In this document: piece after piece, positions 15,858 to 25,382 of the stretch
How the letters are laid out: every line of letters begins with the position of its first letter
Position numbering within the stretch: position 1 is the first letter of the stretch
Assembly: GCF_028716865.1 (NCBI RefSeq)
Contig: NZ_JAQUOY010000001.1
Location: 1 to 64,000, forward strand
DNA: 64,000 bases
Direction: 5' to 3'
Source: Candidatus Methylomirabilis sp.
GTDB lineage: Bacteria; Methylomirabilota; Methylomirabilia; Methylomirabilales; Methylomirabilaceae
Notes under the pieces: model-generated
What the model was told of the DNA's origin: nothing
What the model saw: the letters and a program-made list of their open reading frames with translations, nothing else
The model's database searches: none
Made by a program: the position numbers and the translations under genes

Positions 15858-17544
15858 GAAGGCGGCACCTGCCGTCACCAGCGCCCCCCGATGGGTTCGA
15901 GAGGTCGCGGTGACGACCCTCCTGCTTGGTGTGGGATTTCTCCTCTTCTTTTATCGCCTGGATTCGCTCTCCCTGTTTGACGCTGATGAGCCGGCCTACG
16001 CCGAGGCGGCGCGAGAGATGCTGATCTCGGGAGACTGGATCACACCCCACTTTAATTTCCAGCCCCGCTTCGATAAACCGATCTTGATCTACTGGCTGAT
16101 CGCGCTGGCTTACAAAGGCTTCGGGATCGGCGAGTATGCGGCCCGCTTCTGGTCTGCTGTCTTCGCGACCGGCCTGACGCTGTCGATCTACCTGTTCGGA
16201 CGGCAACGGCTTGGCCGCCGGGGCGCATGTATTGCCGCTCTGGCCTTTGCCGCGAACATCGGGACCGTCGCCCTGGCGCGGGCGGCGGTCACCGATATGA
16301 CGCTCGTCTTTTGCATGACCTGGACACTCTTCTGTTTTTTCGATGTCTATCTGGCCACAGACAAGACGCACGAGGGTTTCCTCTTTGTTGGATATCTGGC
16401 TATGGCGCTCGCCGTTCTCGCGAAGGGCCCGATAGGTCTGCTGCTCCCTGGGTTAGTCGTCGGCCTGTTTCTGATTATTCGCAGAAGGGCGCGAGCGACC
16501 CTTTCCAGGCTTCGGTTGCTCAGCGGTCTTGTTCTGGTCACCGTGATCGCCCTGCCCTGGTACGTCTTGGTCCTGCGCGAGAATGGATGGGCGTTTGCTC
16601 AAGGATTCTTTGTGCAGCACCACCTGAACCGCTACCTGGGCGTGGTGTCGGGCCATGTCGGGGGCCTCCTGTATTTCTTCCCGGTGGTCATCCTCGGCTT
16701 TTTCCCGTGGAGCGGGATACTGCCCAATGCCTTTGGCCAGCTCTGGACTATCCGAAGCCGATTGCGTACTGAACTGACCGGACGGCAGGAGCTGTTGCTC
16801 TTTTCATGGGTCTGGTGTGGCGTTGTCGTGCTTTTTTTCTCGTTCTCACGCACGAAACTCCCCTCGTATATTTTCCCCGCTTTTCCTGCGCTCGCCCTGC
16901 TGGCAGGGGCTGCGGGAGAAGCCGTCCTCGATGAGCGACAGCAGGGGGGGAGGTGGACGAAGGCATGCGACTGGCTCGTGGGTGGGATGGCCTGTTCGCT
17001 TGCCGTGATCCTCTTCTTCATGCCATCGCTTGCCGATCGCATCCGTCTCCGCGAGGCGCCGGACATTCCCCCATTTGACTTGGGGCTTGCGCCGTACGTG
17101 TTGGCCGTCCTCCTCTTGGCTGGACTTGCCCTTGCGGTCGCAGCCAGGCGAAGCGGACAGGGGAATGTGGCAGTGGCCTCGATGGCCGTCACGATGGTCC
17201 TGAGCATTGCGACGGCCGTCCATCGGGTTGCCCCGGTCGTCCATGCGAGTCTCCAGAAGTCCCTCCACGACTTCGCCCTTGTTGCCAGGCAAGAGCTTCG
17301 CCCCGGTGATCTCTTGGTGGCTTATGACCTGAACGCGCCCAGCCTTGTGTTTTACTCGGAACGACAAGTCGCGCTGATCAGAAGGGGCGAGGAAGCAGGG
17401 TTTCAGCGTCTTGCCGCCTCGTATGGGCGGCTTCTCATTGTCGCCAAGACCGCCGCAGAGACTCGCTTGCGACAGGTCCCGGACATTTTCCCCTTGGACA
17501 GGCGAGGGGGGTATGTCCTATACTCTAATCGTGACGGTTCGTGA
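15844..17544 (+). CDS. ArnT-like glycosyltransferase family 39 membrane protein
   Basis: A 566-residue polytopic membrane protein. The first periplasmic loop carries the metal-binding LFDADEPAYAEAAREM, followed by WITPHFNFQPRFDKPILIYWL, both typical of ArnT/PMT-type transferases that move a sugar from a polyprenyl phosphate to a lipid or protein. About twelve hydrophobic segments precede a soluble C-terminal domain from ~residue 470. ATG 15844 lies inside the end of the PAP2 gene. Acceptor and sugar are not known; an aminoarabinose-like lipid A modification is possible but not shown. Confidence 0.85.
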   Translation: MGVPEKAAPAVTSAPRWVREVAVTTLLLGVGFLLFFYRLDSLSLFDADEPAYAEAAREMLISGDWITPHFNFQPRFDKPILIYWLIALAYKGFGIGEYAARFWSAVFATGLTLSIYLFGRQRLGRRGACIAALAFAANIGTVALARAAVTDMTLVFCMTWTLFCFFDVYLATDKTHEGFLFVGYLAMALAVLAKGPIGLLLPGLVVGLFLIIRRRARATLSRLRLLSGLVLVTVIALPWYVLVLRENGWAFAQGFFVQHHLNRYLGVVSGHVGGLLYFFPVVILGFFPWSGILPNAFGQLWTIRSRLRTELTGRQELLLFSWVWCGVVVLFFSFSRTKLPSYIFPAFPALALLAGAAGEAVLDERQQGGRWTKACDWLVGGMACSLAVILFFMPSLADRIRLREAPDIPPFDLGLAPYVLAVLLLAGLALAVAARRSGQGNVAVASMAVTMVLSIATAVHRVAPVVHASLQKSLHDFALVARQELRPGDLLVAYDLNAPSLVFYSERQVALIRRGEEAGFQRLAASYGRLLIVAKTAAETRLRQVPDIFPLDRRGGYVLYSNRDGS

Positions 17545-17574
17545 GATAGGTCTGATTGGCGTAGAGGCGCGCGT

Positions 17575-18552
17575 GTGATTGCCGAGACGATTCTTTCCCC
17601 TGTGGCTCTTGAACTCGCCCTGGTCGAAGAGCGGTTGCTCCAAGACATCAGCGGCGATGTGGAGTTGATCTCCGAGATCATCCGGTATGTGCTCAAGAGC
17701 GGCGGCAAACGGGTCCGGCCTGCGTTGCTGTTGCTCTCGGCAAAGCTCTGCGGCTATGATGGCGGCTCGCGCAACATCGATCTTGCGGTGGTGGCCGAGT
17801 ACATGCACGCTGCCACGCTTATCCATGATGATATCATTGATCGCGCCGACAAGCGCCGCGGACTCCCGTCGGCGAACAGCACCTGGGGTTCTCAGATCTC
17901 CGTGCTGGCGGGTGATTTCCTGTATGCCAGATCGCTTCAGATGCTGGTGATAGATGGCGACCTGGCTGTCATGCGGGCGTTTGCCGACGCGACGGTTCGG
18001 ATGATTGAGGGCCAGGTACGCGAGGTCCAGATGGCCGGGAACCTCGACCTCACCTATCATGAGTATCTGGACATCATCACGTCAAAGACCGCTGCCCTGA
18101 TCTCGGTTGCCTGCAGGACCGGCGCTCTGATCGCCGGCAGGCACGCGGATGAGGTGGCTGCGTTGACCGAGTTCGGCCTGAATGTGGGGATCGGGTTCCA
18201 GTTGGTCGATGACGCGCTGGACTTTGTCGCCGAGGAGGACCGACTGGGCAAGCCTGTGGGAAACGATTTCAAGGAAGGGAAGGTGACCTTTCCGGTGCTC
18301 CATGTGATGCGGGCAGGCTCGGAGGCCGATCAGGGCAGGATCAGAGAGTTGGCCGCGCAGGAGGCCATCGGAGAGTCTGATCTGGCAGAGGTGAAGGCGA
18401 TAGTGGAACGGTACAGCGCCGTGTCGGCCACGATGGACCTCGTTCGTACCTACCTGAAGAAAGCCAAGACATCCCTCAGCAGCTTTCCGGATTCGGCTGC
18501 CAAGCGCTCGCTTGCCCTGATGGTCGACTTTGTCGGAGATCGAGACTGGTGA
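17575..18552 (+). CDS. ispB: Polyprenyl diphosphate synthase (octaprenyl/solanesyl type)
   Basis: A 325-residue trans-prenyltransferase that elongates isoprenoid diphosphates, probably for the quinone side chain. The first aspartate motif is LIHDDIID (residues ~82-89), the second is QLVDDALDF, and GGKRVRP and SKTAALIS are also conserved. The GTG 17575 start lies 30 bases after the GT39 stop. Chain length cannot be assigned with certainty, but the overall size and the residues before the first motif suggest a long-chain rather than farnesyl product. Confidence 0.9.
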   Translation: MIAETILSPVALELALVEERLLQDISGDVELISEIIRYVLKSGGKRVRPALLLLSAKLCGYDGGSRNIDLAVVAEYMHAATLIHDDIIDRADKRRGLPSANSTWGSQISVLAGDFLYARSLQMLVIDGDLAVMRAFADATVRMIEGQVREVQMAGNLDLTYHEYLDIITSKTAALISVACRTGALIAGRHADEVAALTEFGLNVGIGFQLVDDALDFVAEEDRLGKPVGNDFKEGKVTFPVLHVMRAGSEADQGRIRELAAQEAIGESDLAEVKAIVERYSAVSATMDLVRTYLKKAKTSLSSFPDSAAKRSLALMVDFVGDRDW

Positions 18553-18616
18553 TTTGGGATATAGTTGGCCTCCGGGCGCTCTTACCATGTTGCTTCGCTT
18601 TTGAACTGCTGAAAAA

Positions 18617-18668
18617 AGGCTGAAGGTCAATAGACTGAAGGTCCAAGTATCCTAAAAGCCTTCAGCCT
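18617..18668. repeat. Inverted repeat in the lepA leader (family copy 1)
   Basis: AGGCTGAAGG (18617-18626) and CCTTCAGCCT (18659-18668) form perfect 10-bp arms around a 32-base loop that itself contains GACTGAAGG. A related element with the same arms and a similar right flank (AAAYACCT then T-rich) occurs at 25280-25327 before polA. The right flank runs to within a few bases of the lepA ATG. Confidence 0.75.
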
Positions 18669-18684
18669 AAACACCTATTTTGGT

Positions 18685-20493
18685 ATGGCGATCAACCTGA
18701 AACAGATCCGCAACTTCTCCATCATTGCCCACATCGATCATGGAAAGTCAACCCTGGCCGATCGGATTCTGGAGGCCACCGGGGCGCTGCAGCCTCGTGA
18801 GATGGAGGCCCAAGTCCTGGACCATATGGATCTCGAGCGGGAACGGGGTATTACCATCAAGGCGAAGGCCGTTCGTCTCCACTACAAGCCGCCGGGCGGG
18901 CAAGAGTATATTCTGAACCTGATCGACACTCCCGGCCATGTGGACTTTAGCTACGAGGTCTCGCGGAGCCTCTGCGCGTGCGAGGGCGCGCTGCTCGTGA
19001 TCGATGCCGTCCAGGGAGTAGAGGCACAGACGCTCGCCAATGTTCACCTCGCCATGGAGCATGACCTGGCCATCATCCCGGTCATCAATAAAATTGACCT
19101 GCCGAACGCCGATATTGCACGGGTGAAGGCGCAGATAGAGGAGACCCTGGCCATCGATGCCTCGGAGGCGATCCTGTGCAGCGCCAAACAGGGGATCGGC
19201 ACTGAGGAGGTGATCGAAGCGGTCATCAAGCGAATTCCGCCTCCCGGTGGGTCCGCAGACGCTCCGCTGAAGGCGCTGATCTTCGACTCCTCATTCGACC
19301 CGTATCAAGGTGTGATCGTGTATGTCCGGTTGTACGAAGGCGTTGTGCGTCCCAGGATGCGGATATCCCTGATGTCCACCGGCGCTGCGTTCGAGGTATT
19401 ACAGGTCGGTGTCTTCACCCCTCAGATGCGTCCCGTCGATCTCCTGTCAGCCGGAGAGGTTGGATACATCATTGCCGGGATCAAGGACGTACGTCACACC
19501 AGGGTAGGGGACACCATTACGGCCGAAGATAGACCTGCAATCAGGCCCCTGCCTGGCTTCAAAGAGGTCCGGCCCATGGTGTTTGCCGGTCTGTATCCGA
19601 CCGAGAGCGAGCAGTACCTGGAGTTGAAGGAAGCGCTGGAGAAGCTCCGCCTTAACGATTTTTCCTTTAGCTTTGAGCCGGAGACCTCGCTGGCCCTCGG
19701 CTTCGGTTTCCGATGCGGTTTTCTCGGCTTACTCCACATGGAGATCATCCAGGAGCGGTTGGAGCGTGAGTTCGGCTTGACGCTGATTACCACCGCTCCG
19801 ACCGTAGTCTACCGGGTGGCCAAGAGGGACGGATCCGTGGTTGAGATAGATAATCCCAGCGATCTTCCTCTCCAGCAGCAGATCGAACGGGTTGAGGAGC
19901 CATACATCAAGGCCTCTATCATGGCGCCGGGTGAGTATGTCGGCCAAATCTTTGGGCTCTGCCAGGAGAAGCGTGGGATTCAGTGCGGTGTCGAGTATAT
20001 GGAGGGTGGTCGAGTTCTCATTACCTACGACCTGCCGCTCAACGAGATCGTCATGGATTTTTACGATCGGCTGAAGTCGGCAACACGTGGCTACGCCTCC
20101 CTGGACTACGAATTCCTCGATTATCGGGAGGGTCACCTGGCAAAGCTGGATATCCTGGTGAACGATGAGCCGGTTGACGCACTCTCCTGCATCGTCCCGA
20201 GGGAGCAGGCATATCTGAGGGGCCGAATGCTGGTGGAGCGGATGCGAGAGCTGATCCCCAGGCAGCTCTTCGAGGTAGTCATTCAGGCTGCGCTAGGCGG
20301 CAAGGTCATCGCGCGGGACAGCGTGCGCCCTCTGCGCAAAAACGTGACGGCCAAATGCTATGGCGGAGACATCACCCGTAAGCGAAAGCTGCTTGAGCGT
20401 CAGAAGGAGGGGAAGCGCAGGATGAAGCAGGTAGGCAGGGTCGAGATCCCACAGGAGGCCTTCATGGCGGTGCTGAAGGTGAAAAGCCCATGA
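18685..20493 (+). CDS. lepA: Elongation factor 4 (LepA GTPase)
   Basis: A 602-residue translational GTPase that back-translocates ribosomes and supports growth under stress. G1 is AHIDHGKST (residues ~16-24), switch II is [12 protein letters not shown] and NKIDLPNA is G4. The LepA-specific C-terminal domain ([25 protein letters not shown]) ends the protein. No Shine-Dalgarno is visible before ATG 18685: the leader ends in the repeat element's T-rich flank. It overlaps lepB by four bases. Confidence 0.97.
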   Translation: MAINLKQIRNFSIIAHIDHGKSTLADRILEATGALQPREMEAQVLDHMDLERERGITIKAKAVRLHYKPPGGQEYILNLIDTPGHVDFSYEVSRSLCACEGALLVIDAVQGVEAQTLANVHLAMEHDLAIIPVINKIDLPNADIARVKAQIEETLAIDASEAILCSAKQGIGTEEVIEAVIKRIPPPGGSADAPLKALIFDSSFDPYQGVIVYVRLYEGVVRPRMRISLMSTGAAFEVLQVGVFTPQMRPVDLLSAGEVGYIIAGIKDVRHTRVGDTITAEDRPAIRPLPGFKEVRPMVFAGLYPTESEQYLELKEALEKLRLNDFSFSFEPETSLALGFGFRCGFLGLLHMEIIQERLEREFGLTLITTAPTVVYRVAKRDGSVVEIDNPSDLPLQQQIERVEEPYIKASIMAPGEYVGQIFGLCQEKRGIQCGVEYMEGGRVLITYDLPLNEIVMDFYDRLKSATRGYASLDYEFLDYREGHLAKLDILVNDEPVDALSCIVPREQAYLRGRMLVERMRELIPRQLFEVVIQAALGGKVIARDSVRPLRKNVTAKCYGGDITRKRKLLERQKEGKRRMKQVGRVEIPQEAFMAVLKVKSP

Positions 20494-21128
20494 AGCGGGA
20501 GATGATGGACGAGACGATAAAGGAGGACCAGGACCGGACCTCGAAGTCAGGCGCGAAGTCGGAGAAGTCGGTTGTTCGCCAGTATGCCGAGGCCATCATC
20601 ATTGCCGTTCTCCTGGCGCTGGTGATCAGGACCTTTGTCGTTCAGGCCTTCAAAATTCCCTCCGGATCGATGCTCCAGACGCTGCAGGTCGGCGATCATA
20701 TCCTGGTCAATAAGTTCCAGTTCTGGTTTACCGAGCCGCAGCGCGGTGACATTATCGTGTTCAAGTATCCCCAGGATGAGGGGAGGGACTTTATTAAGCG
20801 AGTAGTCGCCCTGCCGGGTGAGAAGCTGGAGGTTCGAGATAAACAGGTCTACATTAATGATAAACCTGTTACTGAGCCGTACGCGGTCCATTCGGATCCT
20901 GTCCTCCTCGATAATCCGGGTTCGCTCCGAGACAATTTTGGCCCGGTCGTGGTCGGGCCTGGTCAACTCTTCATGATGGGCGACAACCGGGACTACAGCA
21001 TGGATAGCAGATTCTGGGGCTTTCTTGACATGAAGAAGATCAGGGGGAAAGCCTTTATTATCTACTGGTCGTGGGATCACGAGCACTTCAGGCCCCGCTG
21101 GGAGCGAATCGGGATGTTGGTGCGATGA
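20490..21128 (+). CDS. lepB: Signal peptidase I
   Basis: A 212-residue inner-membrane serine protease that removes signal peptides. One membrane helix (residues ~32-52) is followed by the catalytic Ser60 in IPSGSM and the general base Lys103 in [12 protein letters not shown]; the [11 protein letters not shown] box closes the active site. A lysine-rich cytoplasmic tail of about 30 residues precedes the helix. ATG 20490 overlaps the lepA stop and the gene overlaps hemW by four bases. The lepA-lepB order is a classical bacterial operon. Confidence 0.96.
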   Translation: MKREMMDETIKEDQDRTSKSGAKSEKSVVRQYAEAIIIAVLLALVIRTFVVQAFKIPSGSMLQTLQVGDHILVNKFQFWFTEPQRGDIIVFKYPQDEGRDFIKRVVALPGEKLEVRDKQVYINDKPVTEPYAVHSDPVLLDNPGSLRDNFGPVVVGPGQLFMMGDNRDYSMDSRFWGFLDMKKIRGKAFIIYWSWDHEHFRPRWERIGMLVR

Positions 21129-22264
21129 GGAGTGGGTTTGGATTGTACATCCATATCCCCTATTGCCTGTCACGCTGTCATTATTGCGATTTCAATACCT
21201 ATCGCATCGATGCGGCTGCCGTAGAGCAGTATCTGGAGGGGCTGGCGCAAGAGATTACACTTCGCGCCTCCGCTATGGCGATCCGGGACCGGCAGATCTG
21301 CTCCGTCTTCTTCGGCGGCGGGACGCCCTCAATACTTCACGCATCGCAGCTCATCGGCATTCTCGATCACTGTCGGGCCGCCTTCACCCTCGAGGACGGC
21401 GCAGAGGTCAGCCTCGAGGTCAATCCGGGGACGGTGGACCTTTCGAAACTTCGTACACTGTGGGAGGGCGGGGTGACCCGTCTGAGTGTAGGGGTCCAAG
21501 CTGTTCAGGACCGACTGCTCCATCGGATCGGTCGCGCCCATACAATCTCCGAGGCTGAACGGGCCTTTTGGTTGATGCGTGAGACCGGTTTCAGCAACAT
21601 CAATCTGGACCTGATGTTCGGCCTGCCCGGTCAGAGCACGGGTGACTGGTCGGAGACCCTTGACTGGGCCATCAGCGTAGGCCCTGAACACGTCTCTGCA
21701 TACGGGCTGATCCTCGAAGAAGGGACGCCTCTCCACCAGGCGCATCGTCAAGGGGAGATCGGGCTACCCGACGAAGAGACGGAGGCGGTGATGTACCGGA
21801 TGGCCGTGGACAGGTTGCGTGCCGCCGACTTCGAGCATTACGAGATCTCAAACTTTGCGCGCCCAGGCTTCCGTTGTCGCCATAATCTGGTCTACTGGCA
21901 ACACCAGGAGTACCTCGGTATTGGGGCGGGAGCGTACTCATATCTTGCCGGGCGTCGGTTTTTTAACGAGTTGCTGCCTGCCAGCTACATGGGCGCGATC
22001 GCCGAGCGTGGGACAGCCGTGGCCGGCGGCGAACAGCTTTCCGCTGAGATGCTGCGATCCGAGCGTCTGATGCTGGGACTTCGACTCCGGGCCGGACTGG
22101 ACGTAGAGACATTCAAGGACGTACTTGGCGTGGAAGATCTCTCTGCATCTGATCGGGTTGTCCGTCTCTTGGATGATGGGTTTCTCCGCCTGCAGGGGGG
22201 GCGGGTGCAGATCACAGAACGGGGACTCCTCGTGGCCAATGAGCTGATTGTCCAGCTCCTCTGA
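21125..22264 (+). CDS. hemW: Radical SAM heme chaperone HemW
   Basis: A 379-residue radical SAM protein of the HemW/HemN group. The cluster motif is CLSRCHYCDF (Cys14, Cys18, Cys21), with Phe at position 23 where true coproporphyrinogen dehydrogenases have a further Cys. This and the short N terminus favour HemW, which delivers heme, over HemN. FFGGGTPS and the RHNLVYW motif are also present. ATG 21125 sits in the lepB stop (ATGA), so the upstream part of the frame to 21071 is not used. Confidence 0.9.
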   Translation: MRSGFGLYIHIPYCLSRCHYCDFNTYRIDAAAVEQYLEGLAQEITLRASAMAIRDRQICSVFFGGGTPSILHASQLIGILDHCRAAFTLEDGAEVSLEVNPGTVDLSKLRTLWEGGVTRLSVGVQAVQDRLLHRIGRAHTISEAERAFWLMRETGFSNINLDLMFGLPGQSTGDWSETLDWAISVGPEHVSAYGLILEEGTPLHQAHRQGEIGLPDEETEAVMYRMAVDRLRAADFEHYEISNFARPGFRCRHNLVYWQHQEYLGIGAGAYSYLAGRRFFNELLPASYMGAIAERGTAVAGGEQLSAEMLRSERLMLGLRLRAGLDVETFKDVLGVEDLSASDRVVRLLDDGFLRLQGGRVQITERGLLVANELIVQLL

Positions 22265-22307
22265 TTCCAGAGCGTATTCTCCAGCGTGCGACCAACGGCA
22301 AATCCGC

Positions 22308-22336
22308 TTGACAATAGTAGCCATTTTTCTTACGAT
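22308..22336 (+). promoter_or_regulatory. Sigma70-type promoter of the hrcA operon
   Basis: TTGACA (22308-22313) and TACGAT (22331-22336) are separated by exactly 17 bases. The CIRCE-like operator starts at 22349, at the expected transcription start. This is among the best vegetative promoters in the window. Confidence 0.75.
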
Positions 22337-22348
22337 TTTTTTGGTACC

Positions 22349-22375
22349 TTGGTATTCTTGTCAGCGGAGTGCCAA
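22349..22375. promoter_or_regulatory. CIRCE-like HrcA operator
   Basis: Left arm TTGGTATTC, nine-base spacer, right arm GAGTGCCAA. The consensus is TTAGCACTC-N9-GAGTGCTAA; the right arm matches 8 of 9 and the left 6 of 9, and the spacer length is exact. Its position just after the promoter and before hrcA supports autorepression by HrcA, relieved by heat shock. Confidence 0.75.
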
Positions 22376-22414
22376 GCGTTGAAAGAATGGTAAGGGAAGG
22401 GGATTGAGGAACTG

Positions 22415-23455
22415 ATGCGGGCGTATGAACTTACCCCAAGGGAGCGTGAGATCCTGAGGGTCATTATCCATGACTATATCACCTCCGGCGAGCCTGTAGG
22501 ATCCCGGAGTATCGCCAGACGCCATCTGGACCACCTCAGCCCTGCCACCATCCGCAATGTGATGGCCGATCTGGAGGAAGTGGGCTATCTCTCTCAACCG
22601 CACGCTTCGGCCGGCAGGATCCCTACCGATTCCGGATACCGCTTCTATGTTGATAGCCTTATGCAGCGCCCGAAGTTGTCGAAGGTCGAGGAGAGCCGAA
22701 TCGAGCAAGGGATCCGTCCGAGCCGAGGTGAGGCTGAGGAATTGGTGCAGGGGGTCAGCCGAATCCTCTCCGATCTATCACGATACGCTTCCGTGGTCCT
22801 TGCGCCAAAGTTTGCTCAAAACACCTGGCGACGCATTAACTTTGTTCACCTCAACCGGGAGCGGATCCTGGTGGTCCTTATGGCTGATTCCGGGCTCGTA
22901 CAGCAGAAGGTCATCGCTATCGATGAGCTGATCGAGCAGCCGGAGCTGGATCGGATCTCTAACTATCTGAACAGTGTGTTGGGCGGGGTGACCCTTCATG
23001 AGGTGAGGAAGAGAATCATTGCCCGGATGGCCGAGGAACGCGATGAATTTAACCGTCTAATGCAGCGCGCTCTGGAACTCAGCAACAAGACGCTGGAGGG
23101 TGAAGAAGAGCACATCTATATTGGAGGGGCGGCCAACATCGCTCATCAGCCGGAGTTCGCCGACGTTAAAAAGATGAAGAATATCTTCGCGGCCTTTGAG
23201 GAAAAATCAAAGCTGGTGATGATTCTTGATCAATGCCTGACCCAGGAGGGATTAAGGATTATCATCGGCCGCGAAAGCGAAATACGAGAGCTGCGCGAGC
23301 TCAGCCTGATTGCCTCGCCGTACAAAAGCGGGGATCATGTTGTTGGCGTGCTCGGAATTGTGGGACCGAAACGGATCGCCTACGACCGGATGGTAGCCCT
23401 CGTCGATTGCACTGCCAGGCTCGTCAGCAAGCTCCTCACAGAGGCCGATGTGTAG
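22415..23455 (+). CDS. hrcA: Heat-inducible transcription repressor HrcA
   Basis: A 346-residue HrcA protein: an N-terminal winged helix (LTPREREILRVIIHDYITSGEPVGS type start), then a GAF-like dimerisation region. The SPATIRNVMADLEEVGYL and QPHASAGRIPTDSGYRFYVD stretches are diagnostic. HrcA represses chaperone genes at CIRCE sites and is itself stabilised by GroEL. It is the first gene of hrcA-grpE-dnaJ and has a CIRCE-like site in its own leader. Confidence 0.96.
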   Translation: MRAYELTPREREILRVIIHDYITSGEPVGSRSIARRHLDHLSPATIRNVMADLEEVGYLSQPHASAGRIPTDSGYRFYVDSLMQRPKLSKVEESRIEQGIRPSRGEAEELVQGVSRILSDLSRYASVVLAPKFAQNTWRRINFVHLNRERILVVLMADSGLVQQKVIAIDELIEQPELDRISNYLNSVLGGVTLHEVRKRIIARMAEERDEFNRLMQRALELSNKTLEGEEEHIYIGGAANIAHQPEFADVKKMKNIFAAFEEKSKLVMILDQCLTQEGLRIIIGRESEIRELRELSLIASPYKSGDHVVGVLGIVGPKRIAYDRMVALVDCTARLVSKLLTEADV

Positions 23456-23542
23456 TCTGTTATCAAGAGCGATGGTGGGCTGTGGAGCCAGACGGATTGA
23501 TCTGATGGGTCTGCGGATGAATGAATGGGAACCGATCGAATA

Positions 23543-24163
23543 ATGGATCAAGAAAGCGAAGAAGCTAAAACATTGACAAGCGACAACGCCCAGGAGGGTT
23601 CTGTTGCCCCTGCGACCGAGTTAGAGTCGACGATCAGCACGCTACAGGCCGGCCTCAAGGAAAAGACTGCTGAGATAGAGTCGCTCAACGACCGCCTCCT
23701 TCGCTTGCAAGCGGAGTTTGAGAACTACAAGAAGCGAGCGGCCCGCGAGCGGGGCGAGTTCGTAAGGTTTGCGAATGAAGGGCTACTCTTGGAATTGCTG
23801 CCTGTCGTAGACAGTCTGGAGCATGCTGTCGTCACGACCAGGTCGGGAATAGACGCTCAAGGTGTCGCCGAGGGTCTTGATGTCATTCGTCGGCTTTTTC
23901 AGGCAACATTGGAGAAGGCAGGGGTGAAGTCCATCGAGGCGTTGGGGCATGAGTTCGATCCGAACTTCCATCAGGCTGTGGCTCAGGTGGAGTCGACTGA
24001 TGGCCGAGACAACATTGCGATCGAGGAGGTCCGGAAAGGGTACCTTCTGGAAGGACGTTTGCTGCGGCCGGCGATGGTGAAGGTCTCCAAGACGAGAGTT
24101 TCGAGTTCTGAGTTTCGAGTGTCGAGTGCCGATGAGGATGAACCCGAAACCCGGAACGTGTAA
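23543..24163 (+). CDS. grpE: Nucleotide exchange factor GrpE
   Basis: A 206-residue GrpE, the DnaK nucleotide exchange factor. A long N-terminal coiled coil includes RLLRLQAEFENYKKRAARER; the beta domain ends with EVRKGYLLEGRLLRPAMVKVSK, the family hallmark. I prefer ATG 23543 (MDQESEE) over ATG 23525. The last ~20 residues after KVSK are unusual: they are encoded by two near-identical 14-base units (24096-24109 and 24110-24123) and look like a repeat-derived tail. Confidence 0.94.
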   Translation: MDQESEEAKTLTSDNAQEGSVAPATELESTISTLQAGLKEKTAEIESLNDRLLRLQAEFENYKKRAARERGEFVRFANEGLLLELLPVVDSLEHAVVTTRSGIDAQGVAEGLDVIRRLFQATLEKAGVKSIEALGHEFDPNFHQAVAQVESTDGRDNIAIEEVRKGYLLEGRLLRPAMVKVSKTRVSSSEFRVSSADEDEPETRNV

Positions 24164-24166
24164 GCC

Positions 24167-25258
24167 ATGAGCAAGCGCGATTACTATGAGGTGCTGGGGG
24201 TGGATCGGGAAGCCGCTCCCGAAGAGATCAAGCGAGCCTACCGTCGGTTGGCCCATAAGTATCACCCGGACAAGAATGCCGGCGATAAGGCGTCGGAAGA
24301 GCAGTTCAAGGAGGCTACGGAGGCCTATGAGATCCTGAATAATCCCGAGAAGCGGGCAACCTATGACCGGTTCGGGGTTGCCGGCGAAGGAGCTGGATTC
24401 GGGGGATTCGGCGATGCCGGGTTTGGGTCCGTTTTTGAGAATCTCTTTGAGGGATTTTTCGGAGGGTCTACCCGGCGGGCTACCTCCCGGGGCGCCGATC
24501 TGCGCTACAACCTTGAGATCAGCCTTGAGGAAGCGATCCTCGGAGTAGAAAAAGAGATCACTATCCCCCGGCTGGAGCCCTGTGGCGCCTGCAAGGGAAG
24601 CGGCGCAAAACCCGGGACATCCCCAACCGCCTGTCGTTCCTGCCGCGGAAGCGGCCAGGTTCGGTACTCGCAAGGCTTTCTCACGATCAGCCAGACCTGC
24701 TCGGCCTGCCGAGGCGAGGGGCGTGTCATCGAGCATCGATGCCGCGACTGTCGAGGCACGGGGCGATCCAGGTCCGATCGGTCCCTCACGGTGAAGATTC
24801 CTGCCGGCGTGGAAACGGGGATGCGCTTGAAGCTTCAAGGCGAGGGCGAGGCCGGTCCCCATTGGGGGGATCGGGGCGATCTGTATGTCGTCATCACCGT
24901 AAAGGAGCACCCACTCTTCTCACGACAGGGCGACGACCTCTACTGTGAGGTCCCCGTCAGCTTTGTCCAGGCAGCCTTGGGGGCCGAGTTGGAGATCCCG
25001 AGCTTTTTCGGGATGGCGAAGCTCAAGATTCCCTCTGGGACTCAATCCGGCGCTGAGTTCCGCATCCGGGGGAAGGGCGTGTCAAGCGTACGCGGCCATG
25101 GCCTAGGAGACCTCGTAGTCAGGATTGTCGTTGAGGTACCCAGGCGGCTGACCACGCAGCAGCGTGAGTTACTCGAAGCCTACGCCGCCCTGGAGAATGG
25201 AGACGGGAGCCCTCTCGTCAAAGGCTTCTTTGAGAAGGTCAAGAGTCTTTTTGGCTGA
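24167..25258 (+). CDS. dnaJ: Chaperone protein DnaJ
   Basis: A 363-residue type I J protein. J domain with HPD at residues 33-35, a Gly/Phe-rich linker (residues ~72-98), four CxxCxGxG-type zinc modules beginning CGACKGSG, then two beta-sandwich substrate-binding domains. It starts three bases after grpE. dnaK is not between or next to them, so the operon is hrcA-grpE-dnaJ and the Hsp70 partner must be elsewhere in the genome. Confidence 0.96.
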   Translation: MSKRDYYEVLGVDREAAPEEIKRAYRRLAHKYHPDKNAGDKASEEQFKEATEAYEILNNPEKRATYDRFGVAGEGAGFGGFGDAGFGSVFENLFEGFFGGSTRRATSRGADLRYNLEISLEEAILGVEKEITIPRLEPCGACKGSGAKPGTSPTACRSCRGSGQVRYSQGFLTISQTCSACRGEGRVIEHRCRDCRGTGRSRSDRSLTVKIPAGVETGMRLKLQGEGEAGPHWGDRGDLYVVITVKEHPLFSRQGDDLYCEVPVSFVQAALGAELEIPSFFGMAKLKIPSGTQSGAEFRIRGKGVSSVRGHGLGDLVVRIVVEVPRRLTTQQRELLEAYAALENGDGSPLVKGFFEKVKSLFG

Positions 25259-25279
25259 TCTGTCCTGCCACAGGCGTAG

Positions 25280-25327
25280 AGGCTGAAGGTAGATAGAAGG
25301 TTTTGAGGACTCTTCAGCCTTCAGCCT
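25280..25327. repeat. Inverted repeat in the polA leader (family copy 2)
   Basis: AGGCTGAAGG (25280-25289) and CCTTCAGCCT (25318-25327) repeat the arms found at 18617-18668. The flank to the right (AAATACCTGCTTTT) also resembles the other copy. It separates dnaJ from polA and could form a stem in a transcript from either strand. Confidence 0.75.
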
Positions 25328-25382
25328 AAATACCTGCTTTTAGCACTGACCGTTGATCGCTATTCTCCGAGGACGCTAACCC

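Noticed and set aside
25340-25348. TTAGCACTG before polA as half of a CIRCE element
   Set aside because: No right arm at the required nine-base spacing.
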